This document shows positions 54,975-62,390 of a stretch of DNA of 64,000 nucleotides, in pieces. Origin of the DNA: Roseateles aquatilis (GTDB lineage Bacteria; Pseudomonadota; Gammaproteobacteria; Burkholderiales; Burkholderiaceae_C). The stretch is from contig NZ_NIOF01000001.1 in the NCBI RefSeq assembly GCF_002205645.1, forward strand, positions 434,001 through 498,000, in the 5' to 3' direction. Each line of letters begins with the position of its first letter. Within the stretch, counting starts at the first letter, position 1. A program made the translations under genes and the position numbers. The notes under the pieces are model-generated. The model had not been told where the DNA came from, made no database searches, and saw only the letters and a list, made by a program, of their open reading frames with translations.

Positions 54975-56152
54975 GGACGTGGGCCTGGTGGGTTGGCGGT
55001 CGATGCGGGCGCCGCGCCTTCGCGCGGCGTTGACGGAGATGCGGCGCCACGCTGTACCACCACGGGCGCGCGCACCATGCGCAGGTGAACCCGCGTCCGA
55101 TCCTGAACTTCGCCGGCGAGCTGGCCGCAGGCGGCGTCGATATCGTCGCCACGCGTCTTGCGCACGGTGGTGATGATGCCGGCCTGGATCAGCAGATCGG
55201 CGAAGGCCTTGACGCGCTCGTTCGAACTGCGTTTCAGGCCCGACGCGGGGAAGGGATTGAACGGGATCAGGTTGATCTTGCAGGACACCTTGCCCTTGAG
55301 CAGCGCGATCAGTTCGCGGGCCAGTTCGGGCGTGTCGTTCACCTCGTCGAGCATGCAGTACTCGAAGGTGATGAAGTCGCGCGGCGCGCGTTCCAGATAG
55401 CGGTTGCAGCTGTCCAGCAGTTCCGCGATCGGGTACTTGCGGTTGAGCGGCACCAACTGGTCGCGCAGCGGGTCGTTGGGCGCGTGCAGCGACACGGCCA
55501 GCGCCACCGGCGCGTCGTCGCGCAGGCGGTCGATCATCGGCACGACGCCGGACGTCGACACCGTCACCCGGCGGCGCGACAGGCCGTAGCCGTGGTCGTC
55601 GAGCATCATCCGCAGCGCCGGCACGAGCGCGCCGTAGTTCTGCAGCGGCTCGCCCATGCCCATCATCACGACGTTGGAGATGACGCGTTCATCGGTGTTC
55701 AGGCGCTGCCGCAGCGAGTGCTCGGCGTACCAGAGCTGGGCGATGATTTCCCAGGTCTCCAGGTTGCGGCTGAAGCCTTGATGGCCGGTCGAGCAGAACC
55801 GGCAGCCGACGGCGCAACCGGCCTGGCTGGAGATGCACAGCGTGGCCCGGTCGTCCTCGGGGATGTAGACCGCCTCGACGGCGTTGCCCTGGCCGACGTC
55901 GAACAACCATTTGATCGTGCCGTCGGCGGAGACATGTTCGGAGATCACCGGCAGCGCGGTGATGTGGGCGCGCCCGGCCAGCTTGTCGCGCAGCGACTTG
56001 GCCAGGTCGGACATCTGGGCGAAGTCCGCCGCGCCCTTCTGATGGATCCAGCGGAACAGCTGGGTGGCGCGGAAGCGCTTCTCGCCCAGCTGCTCGCAGT
56101 ACGCGGCAAGGCCTTGCAGATCGAATCCGAGCAGGTTGACCGCGTCCATCAT
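54971..56152 (-). CDS. rlmN: Dual-specificity RNA methyltransferase RlmN
   Basis: RlmN is a radical SAM enzyme that methylates C2 of A2503 in 23S rRNA and A37 in some tRNAs. The 393 residues have the cluster motif CAVGCRFC, the substrate-site segment [23 protein letters not shown] and the C-terminal catalytic Cys (DIDAACGQL). AGAGGA precedes the ATG pair. The tail after about 355 is Pro/Ala-rich. It follows ndk by 53 bases. Confidence 0.97.
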   Translation of the reverse strand: MMDAVNLLGFDLQGLAAYCEQLGEKRFRATQLFRWIHQKGAADFAQMSDLAKSLRDKLAGRAHITALPVISEHVSADGTIKWLFDVGQGNAVEAVYIPEDDRATLCISSQAGCAVGCRFCSTGHQGFSRNLETWEIIAQLWYAEHSLRQRLNTDERVISNVVMMGMGEPLQNYGALVPALRMMLDDHGYGLSRRRVTVSTSGVVPMIDRLRDDAPVALAVSLHAPNDPLRDQLVPLNRKYPIAELLDSCNRYLERAPRDFITFEYCMLDEVNDTPELARELIALLKGKVSCKINLIPFNPFPASGLKRSSNERVKAFADLLIQAGIITTVRKTRGDDIDAACGQLAGEVQDRTRVHLRMVRAPVVVQRGAASPSTPREGAAPASTANPPGPRP

Positions 56153-56205
56153 TGTTTCCTCTTTCTCAAGGGCCTCGTAGCCCGGGGGTCAGAGGCGTTG
56201 CCGGC

Positions 56206-56631
56206 TCAGCGGCCGTTGATTTCCAGGCCGGAGAAGAAGAAGGCGACTTCTTGCGCGGCGGTTTCCGGAGCGTCCGAGCCGTGCACGGCGTTGGCGTCGA
56301 TGCTGTCGGCGAAGTCGGCGCGGATGGTGCCCTTCTCGGCCTTCTTCGGATCGGTCGCGCCCATCAGGTCACGGTTCTTCAGGATGGCGCCTTCGCCTTC
56401 CAGCACCTGGATCTGCACCGGGCCGGAGATCATGAAGCTCACCAGGTCGTTGAAGAACGGGCGGGCCTTGTGCACGGCGTAGAACGCTTCGGCTTCGGCG
56501 CGCGACAGCTGCTTCTGCTTGGAAGCGATGATCTTCAGGCCGGCGCCTTCGAAGCGGGCGTAGATCTGGCCGATGACGTTCTTGGCCACGGCATCGGGCT
56601 TGATGATGGAGAGGGTGCGTTCGACGGCCAT
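56206..56631 (-). CDS. ndk: Nucleoside diphosphate kinase
   Basis: Ndk balances nucleoside triphosphate pools. The 141 residues begin [14 protein letters not shown] and contain the active-site His in [23 protein letters not shown] 56631 is preceded by AAGGA; an upstream in-frame Met adds 10 unrelated residues. It heads the ndk-rlmN-pilW-rodZ-ispG-hisS block. Confidence 0.98.
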   Translation of the reverse strand: MAVERTLSIIKPDAVAKNVIGQIYARFEGAGLKIIASKQKQLSRAEAEAFYAVHKARPFFNDLVSFMISGPVQIQVLEGEGAILKNRDLMGATDPKKAEKGTIRADFADSIDANAVHGSDAPETAAQEVAFFFSGLEINGR

Positions 56632-56732
56632 GTTTTTTCCTTGAAATCTGGGGCTTGGCAAAGCCGGGCATTGTACTGCGTGAAGTCAAGTCCCCGGTGA
56701 CATCCCGATGTCTGCCGCCGCGTCCCGGAAAG

Positions 56733-56762
56733 CAAAAAGGGAAGGAAACCGAGTTCCCCTCC
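56733..56762 (-). terminator. Possible terminator after rluB
   Basis: On the minus strand GGGAAC pairs with GTTTCC (one G-T pair) around TCG, then CCCTTTTTG. It lies about 100 bases past the rluB stop and before ndk. Confidence 0.45.
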
Positions 56763-56860
56763 CCTCTCACCGCATGCCCCGGCCCGAGCAAGACGCCCGG
56801 GCGGGATATCGGACCGGGCCCGGCGATGCCCGCCGTGCCCGCGCCGATGACGGCCGCGAA

Positions 56861-58948
56861 TCAGCGGCGGCCGCGACCACCGCCTCCGCCTCCGCCACCA
56901 CCACCACCGCCGCCGCGACGACCGCCGCGGTTACCCCGGTTGATGAAGGCATCGGCGCCGATGTAGCCCATCGACGTCTTCATCGGATCCGGCTGGCGCT
57001 CGCCGCCCGGACCACGGCTGTTGCGACCCTGGTCGGGGTTGTTGGAGGGATCGCTGCCGCCGCGGCCGAAGCCCTGCGGAATGCCGCGCTTGCCACTGGT
57101 GGCGAAACGACGGTCGAAGGTCTGCTCCAGCGGATTGATGTGACGCGGGATGAAGTCGTCCTCGTCCTCGTCACGGCGGCGTTCGCGCTCCGGCGGGGCC
57201 GGACGCTGCTGCGGCTGGTGCTGCGGCTGCTGGGCGCGCTGCTCGTTGCGCGGCGGCTCCGGGCGGCTCGGGCGCGGGCCGCCGGTGTTGCCGCGACGGC
57301 GCTTGCTGTTGCGGTCACCCCGGTCGTTGCGATCGCCGCCACGGTCGCCGCGATCACCGCCTCGGTCCGCGCGGTCACCGCGATCAGCGCGTTGCTCACG
57401 CGGCTCGTTGCCAGCCAGCTGACGAATGATGCGGACATCGGCGTCGCCCAGTTCGATGTAGACGCCACGGCGCAGGCCGCGCGGCAGCACGACGGTGCCG
57501 TAGCGGATGCGAATCAGGCGGCTGACGGCCAGGCCGACGGTCTCGAACAGCTTGCGGACTTCGCGGTTGCGGCCTTCGGTGATGACGACGCGATACCAGC
57601 GATTCACGCCTTCGCCGCCGCCGTCGTCGATGCTCTTGAAGCTCGCCTGCTGGCCGTCGACGTCGACGCCGGCCAGCAGCTTCTCCTTCTGCTCCTTGCT
57701 CAGCGTGCCCAGCACGCGCACGGCGTACTCGCGCTCGACGCCGAAGCGCGGATGCATCAGCTGGTTGGCCAGTTCACCGGAGTTGGTGAACAGCAGCAGA
57801 CCTTCGGTGTTCAGGTCCAGGCGGCCAACCGACTGCCACTTGCCCTGCGGCAGGCGGGGCAGGCTGCGGAAGACGGTGGGACGGCCCTCGGGGTCGTTGA
57901 ACGTGACGACCTCGCCGACCGGCTTGTGATACGCCAGGATGCGCGGCGCGATCGGGGCGATGCGGACCTTGATCGGCTTGCCGGCCACCGCCACGCGGTC
58001 GCCGTAGGAGATGCGCTGACCCACGTGCGCGACAGCGCCGTTCACGGTGATCTGGCCCTTGGCGATCATGTCCTCGATGTCGCGGCGGGAGCCGACGCCG
58101 GCCTGCGCCAGCACCTTCTGCAGCTTCGGCGCGTCGGGTTCGGGCGCCAGCACGCGCTTGGCGGGCTGGCCGGAGGCCTCAACGCCCTCCTCGGCCTCGT
58201 CCACCTCGTCGGCCGGCTCGGCCTGGGCCGAGCCGTCGGCCTCCGCGTCGGCGTCGAACGTGCCGGCGATCAGCGCGTTGAAGCGCTCCTGCGCCTCGGC
58301 CTGCAGTTGCGCGTCGTCGGCCACGATCGGCGTGGCAGCCGGGGCGTTGTCGCCCGAGCCTTCACCTTGCGCTGGCCGAGCCTCGCGCGGCTCGCCTTCG
58401 CGGGCCTCGCGGCCATCACGACCACGGCGGCGGCGGTTGCGACCGCGACCTTCGCGCTCGCCCGCCTCGCCGTCGGTCGCGGGACCTTCCGCGTCGGACG
58501 CTTCATGGGCGACCAGCTCGCCCACCGCCTCGGCCACCGGCGTCACCGGCGCGGGCGCGATCTCGACGGTCGCGGAGGCCGTCGCGACGACCACGGGCGT
58601 CTCGACGGCGGCCGCGGCCTCCACGGCCGGCTTGGCGCGGACGGTGCGGCGCTTGGGCTTGGCCGGCGCCTCACCGTCGTCGGCCACGGGCGCCTCGGCG
58701 ATCTGGGGGACCGCCTCCACGGCCTGGACGGCCACGTCGGCCGCAGCCTCGGTGGACGCCGCCGTCTTGCGACGGGCTCGGGGCTTGGGCGCCTCCTCGA
58801 CCGCGGGGCTCACGCCCGGGTCGACCTCCGTGGCGGAGGCGGCGGGCTTGCGGGTGCGCTTGGGCTTCGCGGGCGTGTCGGACGGGGTGTCCGACGCGGC
58901 GGCGGCCAGCGCCTCGGGCTTGGAGTTGTCGATGTCGTTGGAATTCAT
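56861..58948 (-). CDS. rluB: RluB-like 23S rRNA pseudouridine synthase with long disordered ends
   Basis: RluB makes pseudouridine 2605 in 23S rRNA. The catalytic core is in the middle: an S4 RNA-binding domain (about 274-320) and the RsuA-family domain with catalytic D378 (GRLDLNTEGLLLF), ending near 515. The protein is 695 residues, over twice the usual core. The N-terminal 270 residues are Ala/Pro/Glu/Lys/Arg-rich (KPKRTRKPAA, NRRRRGRDGR); the last 180 are Arg/Gly/Asp- and Pro/Gln-rich and end in RGG repeats with a run of about 13 Gly. These look like disordered RNA-binding tails. It lies 50 bases after scpB. Confidence 0.92.
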   Translation of the reverse strand: MNSNDIDNSKPEALAAAASDTPSDTPAKPKRTRKPAASATEVDPGVSPAVEEAPKPRARRKTAASTEAAADVAVQAVEAVPQIAEAPVADDGEAPAKPKRRTVRAKPAVEAAAAVETPVVVATASATVEIAPAPVTPVAEAVGELVAHEASDAEGPATDGEAGEREGRGRNRRRRGRDGREAREGEPREARPAQGEGSGDNAPAATPIVADDAQLQAEAQERFNALIAGTFDADAEADGSAQAEPADEVDEAEEGVEASGQPAKRVLAPEPDAPKLQKVLAQAGVGSRRDIEDMIAKGQITVNGAVAHVGQRISYGDRVAVAGKPIKVRIAPIAPRILAYHKPVGEVVTFNDPEGRPTVFRSLPRLPQGKWQSVGRLDLNTEGLLLFTNSGELANQLMHPRFGVEREYAVRVLGTLSKEQKEKLLAGVDVDGQQASFKSIDDGGGEGVNRWYRVVITEGRNREVRKLFETVGLAVSRLIRIRYGTVVLPRGLRRGVYIELGDADVRIIRQLAGNEPREQRADRGDRADRGGDRGDRGGDRNDRGDRNSKRRRGNTGGPRPSRPEPPRNEQRAQQPQHQPQQRPAPPERERRRDEDEDDFIPRHINPLEQTFDRRFATSGKRGIPQGFGRGGSDPSNNPDQGRNSRGPGGERQPDPMKTSMGYIGADAFINRGNRGGRRGGGGGGGGGGGGGRGRR

Positions 58949-58998
58949 GTGTCGGCTTGCACCTTGTCAGCGGTGGACACGGCCCCTTCCCGGGGCGC

Positions 58999-59982
58999 TC
59001 AAGTGGGCTCGGGGTTGACGGCCCCAGCCGGTGGTTCGTCGCCCGGCTCGCCTGAGGCGGCCGGCTTGGTGGATTCGGAGTCAGTGGTCGCGATGGAGGC
59101 CTCCGATGCCTCCGTCGCCTCATCTTCATTCGTGGACTCGACGGCGAGCCCGTTCACCGGGGCCGCCTCGAAACCGAGGCCCGGGCCGGGCCCGGCATCG
59201 GCCCCGCCCCCGGCCGCCGCTTCGACAGCGTCAGCGTCGGACTGGGCGGACCCATCCTCCTTGGCCGGGTCGGCCTGATCGACGCGCTCCGCCTGCTCGT
59301 CCATCGCCTCCGGCAGGCCGGATGCCTGGGCCAGCGCCTGCGCGTCGGCGGCCTCCGCCGTCGCGATCGCCACGGCGACCGCGCCTTCCGGTTCGACCTC
59401 GACCACCGCGTCGCCGGGCGGCTCCTCCAGCAGCGAGCCTTGCAGCGCCCCGGCGATCGGCGTCGGATCACCGCCCTGGATCAGCGCGGGCAGTTGCTCC
59501 AGGCTGGACAGCCCCAGGTCGTCCAGGAACTGCCGCGTCGTCGCGTACAGCGCCGGCCGTCCGGGCGCTTCCCGATGGCCGATCACCTCGATCCAGTTCC
59601 GGTCTTCCAGCTGCTTGACGATGGGGGTCGCCACCACCACGCCGCGGATGTCCTCGATGTCGCCGCGGGTCACCGGTTGACGGTAGGCGATGATCGCCAA
59701 CGTCTCCAGCACCGCCCGCGAGTACTTCGGCGGCTTCTCCGGATGCAGCCGGTCGAGATGCTCGCGCAACTCCGGCCGGCTCTGGAAGCGCCAGCCCGAG
59801 GCCAGCACCACCAGTTCGATTCCTCGCCCTTCCCAGTCGCGCAGCAACTCGTCGAGCAACGACCGCACGCTGTCCGCGTTGACCTCGTCCGCGAACAACG
59901 AGCGCATGTCACGCAGCGTCAGCGGCGCCTGCGCGCAGAGCAAGGCAGTCTCCAGGACACGCTTGGCCTCCTGCGTGTTCAT
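58999..59982 (-). CDS. scpB: Segregation and condensation protein ScpB
   Basis: ScpB is the winged-helix subunit of the SMC-ScpA-ScpB condensin-like complex. Residues 1 to about 180 form the family core ([54 protein letters not shown]). Residues 190-327 are an acidic, Ala/Glu/Asp/Ser-rich extension not needed for the fold. Its start overlaps a small upstream ORF by ATGA. scpA and smc are not in the window. The scpB-rluB pairing is common. Confidence 0.94.
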   Translation of the reverse strand: MNTQEAKRVLETALLCAQAPLTLRDMRSLFADEVNADSVRSLLDELLRDWEGRGIELVVLASGWRFQSRPELREHLDRLHPEKPPKYSRAVLETLAIIAYRQPVTRGDIEDIRGVVVATPIVKQLEDRNWIEVIGHREAPGRPALYATTRQFLDDLGLSSLEQLPALIQGGDPTPIAGALQGSLLEEPPGDAVVEVEPEGAVAVAIATAEAADAQALAQASGLPEAMDEQAERVDQADPAKEDGSAQSDADAVEAAAGGGADAGPGPGLGFEAAPVNGLAVESTNEDEATEASEASIATTDSESTKPAASGEPGDEPPAGAVNPEPT

Positions 59983-60251
59983 GGACTCAGCTCATGAAGC
60001 CGGCATCGCGGCCGACCAATTCCGTGTGTTTCGCCATCTTGGGCGCCGGCGGCGGCATCGGGCCGCGCCGAACGAGTTCGATCTGCTTGCTTCTTGGGAG
60101 CTCTCGGCACCGTCGGCCGCCGCTCAGAGGGCGGCCCGACCGGCGGGACTGGGACCGTGGCGTGGTCGGCGACACAGACCACGGTCTCTGGCGCAGTGCG
60201 CGGGGTCGACTGCTGACCCGCCACGTTCTTGCGCAAAAACTTAAGGCGCAT
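59979..60251 (-). CDS. Candidate small ORF upstream of scpB
   Basis: A 90-residue frame starting [14 protein letters not shown] and ending in ATGA overlap with scpB. It is rich in Pro, Arg and Ala ([14 protein letters not shown]) and matches no family I know. The overlap and orientation suggest a coupled leader or accessory protein, but low complexity and lack of a clear ribosome site make it uncertain. A second open frame in the same interval competes with it. Confidence 0.3.
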   Translation of the reverse strand: MRLKFLRKNVAGQQSTPRTAPETVVCVADHATVPVPPVGPPSERRPTVPRAPKKQADRTRSARPDAAAGAQDGETHGIGRPRCRLHELSP

Positions 60252-60276
60252 TGTAGCGCGCGCTTTCGCCCACGCC

Positions 60277-61395
60277 TCAGAACTCCGGATCGGGCAAACC
60301 CGCGAGGCGCCAACCCACTGCCAATTCAGGCGGCAACGGGGCCTCGAAGCGCAGCGGTTCGGCGCTGACCGGATGCTCGAAACCCAGCCGCGCCGCATGC
60401 AGCGCCTGGCGGGGCACATCCAGCGCCTGCGCCCCGCCGTAGAGCGCATCGGACACCAGCGGATGCCCGCGATGCGCCGCGTGCACGCGGATCTGATGGG
60501 TGCGACCCGAGTGCAGCACGCAATGCAGCGCCGACACCGTGCGCCGCAGTCCGCGCGCGTCCTCCCACTCGCCTTCCGACAACCTGTAGAAATCGGTGCG
60601 CGCCGGCTTGCCGCTGCCCACCACCGCCATCTTCGTGCGCGACTGCGGGTCGCGCCCGATCGGCGCTTCGACGATCCATTCCTCCGGCGTGCGGCCGTGG
60701 GCCAGGGCGAGGTACTCGCGGCGCACCTCGCGCGCCGCGATGGCCCGCACCAGCGCGGTCACCGCCGGCAGCGTCTTGCCCACGACCATCAGGCCGGAGG
60801 TGTCCTTGTCCAGCCGATGCACGATGCCCGCGCGCGGCAGCGTCGCGGCCCGCGGGTGATGCGCGAGCAGCCCGTTCATCAGCGTGCCCGACCAGTTGCC
60901 CGCCGCCGGATGGACCACCAGGCCGGCCGGCTTGTTGACCACCAGCAGGTGCTCATCCTCGAAGACGATGTCCATCGCCAGCGGCTCGGGACGGAAGGCC
61001 AGCGCCTCTTCGGTGGGCACCAGATCGACGACCAGCCGCTGGCCCAGCCGCGGCTTGCGCGACGCCTGCGTGGCGACCTGCCCGTCCAGTTGCACGCAGC
61101 CGCGCTCGATCAGCCCCTGCAGGTGATTGCGCGAGAACTCCGGCGCGAGCTGCACCAGCCACTTGTCCAGCCGCAGCCCGATCTCGTCGCGGCCGGCCTC
61201 GGCCTCGCGCCGCTCGGGGGCCTCGGCGCCGAGATCCTGGGCGTCGTCCTGGGCCTCGGGTGCGGTCTCCGAAAGAGCCTCGGAATGGGCCTCGGAATGG
61301 CCTTCGTCATGCGCTGCGGGGCGGGGCTCGCCACTGGCGGACGTCCCCGGGTAAAGCCCATCCGCGGGCGCCGGGGGGGTGCCGACCTGAACCAT
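60277..61395 (-). CDS. rluD: 23S rRNA pseudouridine synthase RluD
   Basis: RluD makes pseudouridines 1911, 1915 and 1917 in helix 69 of 23S rRNA. The 372 residues have an S4 domain (about 73-125, RLDKWLVQLAPEFSRNHLQG) and the RluA-family core with catalytic D196 (GIVHRLDKDTSGLMVVGKT) and HSGRTHQIRVHAAHRGHP. The first 70 residues are a His/Glu/Ala/Ser-rich extension (HSEAHSEALSE). It is divergent from bamD, the usual arrangement. Confidence 0.95.
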   Translation of the reverse strand: MVQVGTPPAPADGLYPGTSASGEPRPAAHDEGHSEAHSEALSETAPEAQDDAQDLGAEAPERREAEAGRDEIGLRLDKWLVQLAPEFSRNHLQGLIERGCVQLDGQVATQASRKPRLGQRLVVDLVPTEEALAFRPEPLAMDIVFEDEHLLVVNKPAGLVVHPAAGNWSGTLMNGLLAHHPRAATLPRAGIVHRLDKDTSGLMVVGKTLPAVTALVRAIAAREVRREYLALAHGRTPEEWIVEAPIGRDPQSRTKMAVVGSGKPARTDFYRLSEGEWEDARGLRRTVSALHCVLHSGRTHQIRVHAAHRGHPLVSDALYGGAQALDVPRQALHAARLGFEHPVSAEPLRFEAPLPPELAVGWRLAGLPDPEF

Positions 61396-61400
61396 ATAAT
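61395..61400 (+). promoter_or_regulatory. Possible -10 element of bamD
   Basis: A perfect TATAAT begins at the last base of the rluD start codon, 17 bases before the bamD ATG. A transcript from it would have a leader of only about 11 bases. No -35 match is seen 17 bases upstream. Confidence 0.35.
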
Positions 61401-61417
61401 CGCCGCTCCAATTTCAG

Positions 61418-62329
61418 ATGAGGGCCGCCATCGCGCGCGCCCTGTGGACCATGATCGAGACCTGGGTGTTGCGCCGCCGGACCGCCGTTTCCGCTGATTC
61501 CGCAGATGCGTCCGGATCCTGGCGCGCCGCTTGGCGCTCCGCGGCGATGACCGCCGCGGCGGTCGCCGTGCTGGGGCTGGCGGCCTGCTCGTCCGCCCCC
61601 AAGGATGACCCGAATTCCCAGGCCAACCTGGAGAAATTGTACGCAGAGGCCAAGGAGGACATGCTCTCCGGCTCGTACGACCGGGCGATCAAGACGCTGG
61701 AGCGCATCGAGGGGCGCGCCGCCGGCACGACGCTGGGCCAGCAGGCGCAGCTCGACCTGGCCTGGGCCAACTACAAGAGCGGCGAGCGCGTGCAGGCCGT
61801 GACGGTGCTGGACCGCTTCATCAAGCTCAACCCGTCGAGCCCCGCGCTCGACTACGCGCTGTACATGAAGGGCCTGGTCAACTTCAACGACGATCTGGGC
61901 CTGTTCGGCCGCATCTCCCGCCAGGACATCAGCGAGCGCGACCAACAGGCCGCGCGCGATTCGATGCAGGCGTTCAAGCAGCTGGTCGAGCAGTTCCCGG
62001 AGTCCAAGTACTCCGACGACGCCCGCATCCGCATCGACTACATCACCAACAGCCTGGCTGCCTACGAAGTGCATGTGGCGCGCTACTACTACAACCGCGG
62101 CGCCTACCTGGCCTCGGCGAACCGCGCGCAGGCGGCGCTGCTGGAGTTCCAGCACGCCCCCGCGCTGGAGGAAGCGCTGTTCCTGATGGTCAAGAGTTAC
62201 GACCGGCTGGGCATGACCCAACTGCGCGACGACTCGGAGCGCGTGCTCAAGGCCAGCTTCCCGGACAGCAGCTATCTGACGACGGGCACGGCTCGAGCGA
62301 AAGACAAAGCCTGGTGGCAAATCTGGTAA
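61418..62329 (+). CDS. bamD: Outer membrane assembly lipoprotein BamD
   Basis: BamD is the essential lipoprotein partner of BamA. The 303 residues contain a lipobox LAAC (C57), then TPR-like repeats (LYAEAKEDMLSGSYDRAIKTL; QAQLDLAWANYKSGERVQAV; ARYYYNRGAYLASANRAQAAL). The N-terminal part before the hydrophobic segment is longer than usual; ATGs at 61451 and 61547 are in frame, and the true start is unsure. It is divergent from rluD. BamA and BamB are elsewhere in the window. Confidence 0.94.
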   Translation: MRAAIARALWTMIETWVLRRRTAVSADSADASGSWRAAWRSAAMTAAAVAVLGLAACSSAPKDDPNSQANLEKLYAEAKEDMLSGSYDRAIKTLERIEGRAAGTTLGQQAQLDLAWANYKSGERVQAVTVLDRFIKLNPSSPALDYALYMKGLVNFNDDLGLFGRISRQDISERDQQAARDSMQAFKQLVEQFPESKYSDDARIRIDYITNSLAAYEVHVARYYYNRGAYLASANRAQAALLEFQHAPALEEALFLMVKSYDRLGMTQLRDDSERVLKASFPDSSYLTTGTARAKDKAWWQIW

Positions 62330-62357
62330 CTTGAGCGGACTCTGCTCGGACCACCCG

Positions 62358-62384
62358 GCCCGCTTTCGAGCGGGCTTTCTTTTT
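62358..62384 (+). terminator. Terminator of bamD
   Basis: Seven-base arms gcccgct (62358-62364) and agcgggc (62369-62375) around TTCG, followed by TTTCTTTTT. It lies 29 bases past the bamD stop, between converging genes. Confidence 0.85.
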
Positions 62385-62390
62385 GCCGCG

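Noticed and set aside
59987-60313. A second small minus-strand frame upstream of scpB
   Set aside because: It competes with the ATGA-coupled frame and has no ribosome site or known match. Neither frame is secure, but this one has less support.
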